NCBI RefSeq assembly: GCF_009725235.1
Contig: NZ_WJFC01000352.1
Span: forward strand, 1 to 6,661
Source of the DNA: Scytonema sp. UIC 10036
GTDB lineage: Bacteria > Cyanobacteriota > Cyanobacteriia > Cyanobacteriales > Nostocaceae
Length of the DNA stretch: 6,661 nt
Reading direction: 5' to 3'
The notes under the pieces are model-generated. The model ran no database searches and was not told the DNA's origin. It was given only the letters and a program-made list of their open reading frames with translations. The translations under genes and the position numbers were made by a program. Every line of letters starts with the position of its first letter. Position 1 is the first letter of the stretch. Below, piece after piece: positions 1 through 5,994 of the stretch.

Positions 1-864
1 GTAGGGCATTTCGCCGGGTTCCATATGAACAGCATTTTGCTTATTGCTATTTTATTCATATTCAACAGTACGGCGGTGGTCAGCGAATTTTTAAACAAGC
101 ATAAGACTTTGAAAACTACCTTCGGAATTATGGTTTTGAATATATTGATATTCCAGGATCTGCTGCTTGCTCCTGTGCTTACTTTATTGAAAGCATGGAA
201 TAAGGATGATTTTCATATTTCCAGTATCATTTTTCCCGTTGTATTGTGCGGTGCTATTTTCCTCATTCTCAAAAGGATCAGAACAGTGCGTGAAATCAGG
301 CTTCCGAAATTTTTCGTTTCGATTGAAAAAGATCATGATCTGCAGGTATTTTTTGGGTTGTTTGTATGTCTTATTTCCGGGTTGGTAGCTGAAGCAGCAG
401 GAATGAGCAGTGCGCTCGAAGTTTTATAGCTGGTGTTTTAGTAGGAAAAGTAAAGACATTTAACTGGCTGGAGCATTCTTTAGCACCTTTTAAAGTATTT
501 TTTTGTTAGCTCTTTTTTGTTTCTATAGGGTTAAGACTTGATATTCCTTATCTTTTTTCCAATTTCAGTATCATTCTTCTGGGAACTTTTTTTGTTTTGA
601 TGAGCAATAGTATTATGTTCTGCATTAATTTCAGGATGTTGAAATTCAATTGGAAGGAAGTTGGTATGGCGGTGCTTTGCTGTCGCAGACGGGTGAATTT
701 GGAATTCTGGCTCTGTCGGTTGCCTATAAATCAGGGATTATAGAATATAGTCTTTATAAATCAGGGCTTGGAATTACCTGTCTTTCACTTTTATTTTCAA
801 CTGTTTGGATGCTGTGCTCAGTGAGATAATGAAAAAAAGTAAGTTGATAAGAAAAGTTGTATAA
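1..864 (+). pseudogene. Kef-type (CPA2) cation:proton antiporter, 5'-truncated by window edge and frameshifted
   Basis: Integral membrane antiporter of the Kef/CPA2 family, which exchanges K+ or Na+ for protons across the inner membrane. The frame is open from base 1, so the N-terminal roughly 110-130 residues lie outside the window. Family signatures appear in order: NSTAVV; LIFQDLLLAP, with the Gln-Asp pair of the ion site (codons 154-159); SSALE then, after a frame change near 419, FIAGVLVGK; LFFVSIGLRLDI; and, after a frame change near 661-665, GALLSQTGEFGIL. An in-frame TAG at 507-509 sits where the family has hydrophobic residues. The current frame stops at 827-829. One more missing base near 808-815 would give a Lys/Arg-rich tail (SEIMKKSKLIRKVV) ending at 864, which is the end used here. 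No TrkA_N/RCK domain follows. The family call is firm; the substrate ion and whether the breaks are real are not. Confidence 0.85.
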
Positions 865-891
865 ACATGCTCTCAGGTGAATTAATGTAAC

Positions 892-918
892 ATAATTATT
901 ACAAAATGTAATAATTAT
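892..918. repeat. Perfect 12-bp inverted repeat with 3-nt loop
   Basis: The left arm ATAATTATTACA (892-903) and right arm TGTAATAATTAT (907-918) are exact reverse complements around AAA. It lies 28 bases after the antiporter end at 864. Without GC pairs or a following T tract it is a poor intrinsic terminator. The dyad could instead be an operator for a dimeric regulator, which is inference only. Confidence 0.55.
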
Positions 919-1058
919 CAGGAGGATTGAAACAATAAAGTTGTACAGGCTTTTTTTATAAGTGTTATATAAATTTAACTGTGATCATATTAGATGCATC
1001 AATACTGAAAATCTGATATAAATTTTTTTGCATTTCACATCCGCATGACGGATGGCCG

Positions 1059-1090
1059 TTTCTTTAGGATTAATGTAACCTCTAATATTG
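1059..1090 (+). promoter_or_regulatory. Possible Bacteroidota-type promoter for the small gene at 1116
   Basis: TTTC at 1059-1062 and TAATATTG at 1083-1090 are separated by 20 bases. This resembles the Bacteroidota sigma consensus (TTTG, 19-20 bases, TAnnTTTG) with one mismatch in each box, and lies 25 bases before the ATG. In such AT-rich DNA similar matches arise by chance. Confidence 0.3.
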
Positions 1091-1115
1091 TGATTAACAT
1101 AAACATAACCTGAAA

Positions 1116-1362
1116 ATGAAAAAAAGAGCTAAAAAAAGTGAAGAAAATTCTTTCATTCCCAATCTTCATCACATGAGCAAGGAGGAAGTGCTTGCTACTT
1201 TTGAGCCTTACACAAGAGTTATGGATAATGAAGATACTTTGATATTTCAGCTCAAAAAACCTGGTACGAGAGAAAACCCTGCTGTATGTTTTTTTTAATG
1301 AAAATAAAGTCGAATGGTACACGAAAAGATTTCGTTTGTGGTTCGAAAAATTATCGCTTTAA
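1116..1362 (+). pseudogene. Small hypothetical protein (about 80 residues) with a frameshift in a T run
   Basis: The ATG at 1116 opens MKKRAKKSEENSF, followed by a likely folded part: a short HHMSKEEVLATF helix, then TRVMDNEDTLIFQLKKPG. The frame is lost at the eight-T run 1289-1296, where it stops at a TAA; in another frame it continues as FFNENKVEWYTKRF to a stop at 1360-1362. The restored protein would be about 80 residues, very basic at the N terminus, with no signal peptide or membrane segment. The order 'M-S-K-E-E-V helix, D-T-L-I-F-Q-L strand, F-F-N-E-N-K-V-E-W-Y strand' loosely recalls the SmpA/OmlA-type fold, but I do not recognise the protein and assign no function. The preceding promoter-like element and the smooth continuation after the T run support a real gene. 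Confidence 0.55.
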
Positions 1363-1601
1363 AATTTTTAAAACAATCTTTATAGAAAAGGGGAAGTGAT
1401 ATAATAATAAAGCCTTTCAGACAGCGGGAATCATTAAACTATCAACCAATTTATCCCGGTAAATGCATAAAACATTTTACTTTCTGCACTGTTTGCGTAC
1501 ATCGCTGAAACCCTGATTGTACCGAAACATTTTACAGTAAGAATCTGTTCTGAAAAGGCTGTTAGTATGTTCTTTTTGACCTTTCGAACGGAAGAAATAC
1601 T
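1363..1601. other. Intergenic spacer with a possible eroded coding remnant
   Basis: This separates the convergent small gene (+) and helix-turn-helix gene (-). On the + strand, frames around 1412-1550 give protein-like peptides (TAGIIKLSTNL, then SALFAYIAETLIVPKHF), interrupted by a stop at 1466-1468 and by a frame change near 1445. No start codon or family can be assigned. No terminator hairpin with a T tract was seen. Confidence 0.35.
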
Positions 1602-1940
1602 TCAGAGAAAATTATTTTGTGCAGATGAAGAAAATGTTTTTTTCCATTTGCTTACGGTACTTCTGCTTAGATTGAAGTGTTTTGATACTGCAACATTACT
1701 GAGGTTGTTTTCTTTCTGGTAATTAAGAATTTTATGTATTGTATCGGTATCGTAGCTTTTGTGCTTTTGATTTGTGCTTTCGATTCTCTGTTTTATCATA
1801 TATAATATCATTAGCTTAAGGACATCCATCGTAGAGATTTCACTTTTATAGAAGGTGTGCACAAAGCTCATATTTCTCAGGACACTTTCTGCTGATGATT
1901 CTTCGAAGATTCTTTTATAATTAGGTACAGATCTTTCCAT
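1602..1940 (-). CDS. Small helix-turn-helix DNA-binding protein (112 residues)
   Basis: This is the only multi-domain-free, fully open gene in the window. Residues about 1-60 are a helical region with no assigned domain. Residues about 64-103 form a helix-turn-helix: KILNYQKENNLSN, then VAVSKHFNLSRS, then a recognition helix TVSKWKKTF. This is the layout seen in transposase-type (IS3 OrfA/Tnp_1-like) and Sigma70-r4-like HTH folds. Solitary proteins of this size with an 'NQKHKSY...ILNYQKENNL...HFNLSRSTVSKWKK' core are familiar in Chryseobacterium-type genomes (recalled, not searched). There is no catalytic transposase partner next to it, so it is more likely a regulator or transposase-derived leftover than an insertion sequence. 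The ATG at 1938-1940 is the first in frame; no Shine-Dalgarno site is apparent. It converges with the small gene at 1116-1362 and diverges from the kinase across 1.1 kb. Confidence 0.75.
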   Translation of the reverse strand: MERSVPNYKRIFEESSAESVLRNMSFVHTFYKSEISTMDVLKLMILYMIKQRIESTNQKHKSYDTDTIHKILNYQKENNLSNVAVSKHFNLSRSTVSKWKKTFSSSAQNNFL

Positions 1941-2232
1941 AAATTTATTATGATATCCTAAACTAAATTCTTATGAAGCTGATAATGAGCCGATTAAAAA
2001 AGTAAACTTGTAAAATCAGACATCGGAGGTTAGTCATTATTATTTTCAATTTTAGTACACTTTTTTTTGTCTGGGGGTGAAACTGATATTTTATTATACC
2101 GATGCCTGATTTCTGAATACTTAAAAGAATAGTTTGGGTTGTTGTTAATATTTTATTTGTATTATTCTCAAGGTGTGATGATTAAATCAGTGGTAGTTTC
2201 TTTCAAAAGATGCAATACACTTTGGGTTTTGG

Positions 2233-2277
2233 CTGCGGAACGAAGTAAAGTATTCTGCTTAACGATTCGTTCCGCAG
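2233..2277. repeat. Perfect 12-bp inverted repeat, GC-richer than its surroundings
   Basis: CTGCGGAACGAA (2233-2244) pairs exactly with TTCGTTCCGCAG (2266-2277). The stem can be extended inward by five more pairs with one mismatch (GTAAAG 2245-2250 with CTTAAC 2258-2263, bulge GA), leaving a 7-base loop. No T tract follows on either side, so it is not a standard intrinsic terminator. It could be a structured RNA element, a regulator site or the trace of a small mobile element. Confidence 0.6.
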
Positions 2278-2493
2278 AATGAACCTCTTAAATCAATCTG
2301 GAAATTATATACTCAAAATTTTAAAAGAAGACATTTGTGTTATGGGAGTTTATTTTTTTTCATCATCTATTATTTTTGGTTGTTGTTGTTTCTTCATCTA
2401 AGTTTTCAGACTGCAGAGTATAATTCTTGCGATGTCTGAATACTTATTGATCATTAATGTGTTTTAGAATCTTATAAGGGATTCGTTTCATAC

Positions 2494-2534
2494 GATAAGT
2501 TTAATTATTATGATTTCTTCTTTTTAAACTTATC
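2494..2534. repeat. 11-bp inverted repeat nested in a larger imperfect one
   Basis: GATAAGTTTAA (2494-2504) pairs exactly with TTAAACTTATC (2524-2534) over a 19-base loop. The left part also belongs to a wider imperfect dyad: ATACGAT (2490-2496) and ATTATGATTT (2506-2515) recur inverted as AAATCATAAT (near 2601-2610) and ATCGTAT (near 2624-2630). Confidence 0.4.
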
Positions 2535-2716
2535 TGATTTCTTTTCGATTTCAAAGATTATGATGCTTCCTTTCGTAAATTTGTGATAATGAAATGGTGA
2601 AAATCATAATATTTCTTTTTAAATCGTATAATACTTTCATAGAATTGAGTATAGTTGTAATCATTATTCAACTCCTTATTGAAACGTATTGTATTCCTTT
2701 TTATATACCGTTTCCA

Positions 2717-2755
2717 AAGATGACCTGATTTCTATTTGTCTTTACAGGCCATCTT
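2717..2755. terminator. Possible transcription terminator stem
   Basis: AAGATGACCTG (2717-2727) pairs with CAGGCCATCTT (2745-2755) with a single mismatch over a 17-base loop. The stem ends in A and T on either side, as in bidirectional terminators, but the loop is long and the flanking T tract is short. If real, it would serve a gene no longer recognisable in this stretch. Confidence 0.3.
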
Positions 2756-2882
2756 AAGATCCGGAAATCGAAGTTAATTTTTTCTCATATTTGCTTTTTT
2801 TTAGGCTCCTATATTTAGGCTGTGTTTTTATTTTTAATATTGTATTAATTTTTTTGTTTAATTGTAATATTTTTATCATACT

Positions 2883-2917
2883 ATTGATGTGAAATAGTAT
2901 AAAAAAATGTATTTTTG
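2883..2917 (+). promoter_or_regulatory. Possible promoter for the histidine kinase
   Basis: TATTTTTG at 2910-2917 matches the Bacteroidota -7 consensus TAnnTTTG exactly. ATTG at 2883-2886, 23 bases upstream, is a weak -33 candidate. Transcription would begin near 2924, giving a leader of about 150 bases that includes the palindromes at 2925-2948 and 2988-3045. The background is extremely T-rich, so a chance match is plausible. Confidence 0.3.
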
Positions 2918-2924
2918 ATGTATA

Positions 2925-2948
2925 TTTTATAGTTAGCTAACTGTAAAA
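2925..2948. repeat. 24-bp near-perfect palindrome upstream of the kinase gene
   Basis: The core AGTTAGCTAACT (2931-2942) is a perfect 12-bp palindrome. Flanks TTTTAT and GTAAAA extend it to 24 bases with one T:G mismatch. It sits just downstream of the possible kinase promoter, where a dimeric regulator or an RNA hairpin could act. Confidence 0.5.
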
Positions 2949-2987
2949 CTACAAGCACAAAGTTATTTTTATGAAAAGATAGAGTAT

Positions 2988-3045
2988 GTAATACTATTTT
3001 AATATTTATTAAGTATTTATACTACATATTGTGTATTAGTATTAC
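2988..3045. repeat. Inverted repeat with nested palindrome just before the kinase start
   Basis: GTAATACTA (2988-2996) is repeated inverted as TAGTATTAC (3037-3045). Between them AGTAT (3012-3016) and ATACT (3019-3023) form a second small dyad. The right end is 30 bases before the likely kinase ATG at 3075. A regulatory role is inference. Confidence 0.4.
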
Positions 3046-3439
3046 AAGTATTAACTGTCTTATTGCAACACAATATGAAATATCTCTGCTTATTATCCTC
3101 GTCCTACTATTTGTGCGATTTTCTGCGCAGCAGGAAACTTACTATGAAAAATGTATAATTGCTGATGAAAGCAAACTTCCTCAAAATACCATAAAATCTA
3201 TTGTAAAAAGATAAGTACGGATTCATTTGGCTTCTACCGAAAATGGTATCGTAAGATATGACGGCAGAAGTTTTCTCACCTACGATATTAGTGTTCCGTC
3301 TGTAGAAAACAGAACTATGATGATAGATGGCTCTGCAGATGACGACTGGCTGTTTACATTTTATAATTCAGGAGAAATCCCGCGCTATTACAAAAAGAAA
3401 ATTTTCTGTAATTTCTGATACCGGTTCACTCATATTTAA

Positions 3440-4033
3440 ACAGTTAAACCGCACGGTACTGAGAAATCTCTGGAAAGTTTTAAGGAAAGCCCTGAATTTA
3501 TACATAAAGGAAATTCTTTTTTTATATCTCACAGAATGAGTTTTTATTATATCGATAACTATAAGCTTTTTACCAAAAAAACGGTAAAAGAAGTTCGTAA
3601 GGAATGTAAAAGGATACCTCTTCTACCGCTTCTTTTTATTGGAAACCAGCTGTTCTATTTAAAGGATAATGCTGTGATAGAAAAAAATGAAAAAACCGGG
3701 TTAGTGGAGGAACATCAGTCTGGAATAGTATGCAAAAAAGACTTCGATTACTTTATCAATACGCCGAACAAACAGCTTCTGATTAGAAATGATAATAAAA
3801 TTTATTTAATGAATTATAAAAATAAAAAGATATTATCTACGCTCGTCTGTAGCAGTAAAACAATTAAAGGGCTTGCTGTTACCTGCATGTATTATGATAA
3901 ACCTACCCGAACGCTTATCGTCGGTACTGTTTCCCAGGGATTTTTTATAATCAGGAAAAATTTTATCAATTCCTATAATGCTCCGGATCAAACCATTTTT
4001 CATGCATTGGCACCCTACAGTGCTGAAGAATAA
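3440..4033 (+). other. Longest uninterrupted block of the kinase: propeller domain
   Basis: About 197 codons are open in one frame, running well upstream of the internal ATG at 3536 (the preceding TGTEKSLESFKESPEF-like stretch belongs to the same protein). Strand-rich phrases such as NQLFYLKDNAVIEKN, NKQLLIRNDNKIYLMN and VGTVSQGFFIIR recur at intervals expected for propeller blades. It ends at a TAA at 4031-4033, after which the protein continues in another frame (SRGDISSAQKDSLRSF). A gene finder may report 3536-4033 as a separate hypothetical protein; it is a piece of the kinase. Confidence 0.7.
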
Positions 4034-4737
4034 TTACAAGCAGAGGCGATATCTCTTCGGCTCAAAAGGATAGTTTAAGAAGCTTCAGTTCCCTAATAGA
4101 GACCCTTATGGCATTCTTGCACTGGGTAAAGATGAATTTATTTTGAAAAATGAACATGGCATAGTATTGTGGTCACAAAATAAGCAAAACACTTCGATAT
4201 TTCGGTAAAGACGCAGCGGTAAACGGATTCAGCACCATTCTCGGAGATAAAATATGGATTTCGCTATTTTCGGGAAATAAGAATCTTCTCGGCTTATTGT
4301 CGTTAAAAATCAGGAAATTATAAGAGAGAAATTTTATGCAATCAATATTCCTGTAAGAGGAATTGCTCAGGTTGATAATGAAGAATTCCTTCTTGCAGCT
4401 CACAACGGGCTTTATTTGTTTAATGAAAAGAAAAGTACCAGAAAACACTCGTCAAAGAACATAAGTTTCAGAAGATAAATAACAACAACGATAATCTTTT
4501 TTGGGTACAGACATACGGAAAAGGGCTCTATCTTTATAAAGAAGGCAGGCTTTATGGGCCGCCAAGAAAAGCAGCATGCTGTCATCCGTGCACAGTGTAA
4601 TCGATGATGGGAAAGGTTATTACTGGCTGTCATCAACAAAGGCTTTTTTCAGGTAAAAAAAGATATTTTAATACGCTCTTATATAAAGCAAAATTCAGAT
4701 TTTTATATTCATTCGATACAGCCGTAAAGCGGTTTGC

Positions 4738-5130
4738 TTACTTCTGAATTTAATGAGGGGCCAATGTCAATGCTTACTAAACAATGGCTTTGCCATATTT
4801 CCATCCATGAACGGACTGGTATATATTAACACGAAAATGCTTTTCCTGTTCTGCCCGTTCAGAGTATTAACATAGACAGGGTTGCGGTTAACGAAAAAGA
4901 AAAAAATGTTGCCGGCGTTCTAAATCTTGAAAATAATTTCGGATATGTTAAAATTTTTGTAGATTATATCAATTTCGGAAATCAGGGAAACGATTATATC
5001 GATTTAAGATAGACGATAACAAATGGCAGCCGTTGCCGGATAAAGGGTTATTAGTATAAATTCCCTACTCATGGAAATCATACGTATATGTAAGGAAGCC
5101 TGAAAGATTTTTCTCGCAAATTATCATATA
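4738..5130 (+). other. Propeller closing motif and Y_Y_Y-like domain of the kinase
   Basis: LLTSEFN, then (after frame changes near 4757, 4780 and 4840) NNGFAIFPSMNGLVYIN mark the last propeller blade as in related sensor kinases. They are followed by FPVLPVQSINIDRVAVNE and VDYINFGNQGNDYIDL. After a change near 5008 comes IDDNKWQPLPDKGLLV, and then VYVRKPERFF, the beta-sandwich that links propeller and membrane helix. Stops in the raw frames at 5008-5010 and 5057-5059 break the domain. Confidence 0.65.
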
Positions 5131-5148
5131 TAAAACACTTGAGATATT

Positions 5149-5316
5149 TGTAAAACCGGCATTCTGGAAACAACTTTTTTTAAGTTATTTGCCAGTTATA
5201 ATCCTGCTGTGATATTTTATTCGTTTTAACAGGATAAGGCTGAAACAAATTGAAAAAGAATCTCTCATTCTTAATGCAAAGATTGATGAACGAACCCGGG
5301 AGCTCAAGAAACAATA
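5149..5316 (+). other. Transmembrane helix and linker coiled coil of the kinase
   Basis: FVKPAFWKQLFLSYLPVIIL is the single predicted membrane helix, followed by YFIRFNRIRLKQIEKESL and a short heptad-like linker to DERTRELKK. An in-frame TGA at 5210-5212 stands where relatives commonly carry Trp, and a TAG at 5315-5317 closes the frame. The adjacent frame continues as TIGSLSKTRD toward the dimerisation helices. Confidence 0.65.
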
Positions 5317-5364
5317 GGTTCATTATCGAAAACCCGGGATAGAACTCTATGCACAGCTTTACCG

Positions 5365-5600
5365 GCAAAAAAGCTTGTGGCCGCTATAAGCCACGATATC
5401 AAAAGTCCGCTCAAATTTATCAATATGAGTACCGAAATTCTTGAAGATAGTATTGATGATGATTGCTATGAAAAAAGGTCATTGCATCCATAAAAGAATC
5501 TTCTGCACAGATCCTTGATTTTATAGATTCCACCATCAATTACAATAAAATTTTTATTTACGATAATTATAAACCAGGGAAATATCAAGCTGCGGGATTT
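5365..5600 (+). other. HisKA dimerisation and phosphoacceptor domain of the kinase
   Basis: KKLVAAISHDIKSPLKFIN is a clear H box; the phosphoacceptor His codon is 5392-5394, in the S-H-D-x-x-x-P-L context of HisKA kinases. The frame stops at 5491-5493. One base back, VIASIKESSAQILDFIDSTI continues the second dimerisation helix, up to a further frame change near 5598. Confidence 0.8.
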
Positions 5601-5994
5601 TATTTTCCAAAGGAATGCGGCTATTTACAAATACTGCAGACTTTAAATTTATCCAAATACAAAATAACATCAGTGAAAACGATGTATTGGTAAGCAATCC
5701 TGATGTTTTAAGCATTGTCATTCACAATATTCTGGATAACGCCATCAATAACACCGATCAGGGCTTTATTTACATTTACGGAATTACCAATGAATGCCGT
5801 TATGATCTGGTCATTGAAGATACGGGGCTTGGAATGTCGGAAGAAGAGCTGGCCAAATAAAACCTGCTCAGGATAACGCAGCTCAGGCTGGGCATGAAGA
5901 TTGTAAAGGAACTTTTACCTTTAATCGATGTATCCTTTGATATTGAAAGCAAAAAAGGAGAAGGAACGAAAATATTTTAACGTTTGAAGTATAA
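5600..5994 (+). other. HATPase_c (ATP-binding) domain of the kinase
   Basis: SIVIHNILDNAINNT is the N box (ATP/Mg binding Asn), and VIEDTGLGMSEEEL is the G1 box (DxGxG). After the TAA at 5858-5860, LGMKIVKELLPL gives the G2 region and SKKGEGTKIF the G3 region. One missing T in the run near 5977 restores the ending LTFEV and the stop at 5992-5994. All ATP-binding boxes are present once the frames are joined. Confidence 0.8.

Larger units (their letters stand above)
865..1115. other. AT-rich intergenic spacer
   Basis: There is no coding signal on either strand beyond short chance frames. The spacer holds a perfect 12-bp hairpin (892-918), an 11-bp direct repeat ATTAATGTAAC at 881-891 and 1069-1079, a small 6-bp hairpin at 1038-1054, and a possible promoter just before the next gene. 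An AGGAGG at 920-925 is followed only by a four-codon frame, so it is probably not a working ribosome site. Confidence 0.6.
1941..3074. other. Long AT-rich region without a convincing gene
   Basis: About 1.1 kb between the divergent helix-turn-helix gene and the kinase gene holds no open frame with recognisable protein. It contains a perfect 12-bp hairpin (2233-2277), an 11-bp inverted repeat (2494-2534), a larger imperfect inverted repeat (about 2488-2631), a terminator-like stem (2717-2755), a 12-bp direct repeat TCTGAATACTTA (2112-2123 and 2435-2446), and palindromes near the kinase start. On the - strand, 2558-2730 reads openly for 57 codons (for example NNDYNYTQFYESIIRFKKK) and continues in another frame to 2508. 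This may be an eroded small gene or chance in AT-rich DNA. Confidence 0.5.
3075..5994 (+). pseudogene. Two-component sensor histidine kinase with periplasmic beta-propeller, multiply frameshifted
   Basis: Read across frames this is a membrane sensor kinase of about 970 residues, normal for the flavobacterial propeller/Y_Y_Y kinases. Order: signal peptide (SLLIILVLLFVRFSA, cut before QQE); propeller blades with Reg_prop-like phrases (STENGIVRYDGRSF, GLYLFNEKK, GKGLYLYKEGRL, KGYYWLSS); the family hallmark TSEFN...FPSMNGLVYI; a Y_Y_Y-like segment (IDDNKWQPLPDKG, VYVRKPE); a membrane helix; a short coiled coil (LILNAKIDERTREL); HisKA with SHDIKSPL; HATPase with N and G boxes. ATG 3075 is chosen because one base restored just after it joins it to the signal peptide; a TTG at 3029 is in the downstream frame but is unconvincing. 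More than twenty lesions occur, for example near 3210, 3229, 3385, 4030, 4110, 4190, 4300, 4757, 5312, 5345, 5480, 5858 and 5977. The ligand is unknown. It meets the regulator gene tail to tail. Confidence 0.85.

Noticed and set aside
920..925. AGGAGG resembling a Shine-Dalgarno site
   Set aside because: The only start nearby (TTG at 927) meets a stop after three sense codons, and this group of bacteria rarely relies on such sites.
1035..1322. Open frame on the minus strand opposite the small gene
   Set aside because: It lies antisense to the better-supported plus-strand gene at 1116-1362, and its translation shows no domain, motif or promoter.
1602..1940. Insertion sequence carrying the helix-turn-helix protein
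   Set aside because: No DDE catalytic partner, no terminal inverted repeats flanking the gene and no target duplication were seen.
2100..2450. CRISPR-like or tandem repeat array from the TCTGAATACTTA repeats
   Set aside because: Only two copies 323 bases apart were found, with no regular spacing and no cas gene in the window.
4173..4639. Two minus-strand open frames across the kinase
   Set aside because: They are antisense to clear propeller sequence on the plus strand and give no recognisable protein.
5180..5368. Minus-strand open frame across the kinase membrane helix region
   Set aside because: The plus strand here encodes the membrane helix and coiled coil of the kinase; the antisense frame has no protein character.
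3075..5994. Programmed ribosomal frameshifting or recoding in the kinase
   Set aside because: More than twenty lesions of different context, without a repeated slippery heptamer or stimulatory structure, cannot be programmed events.
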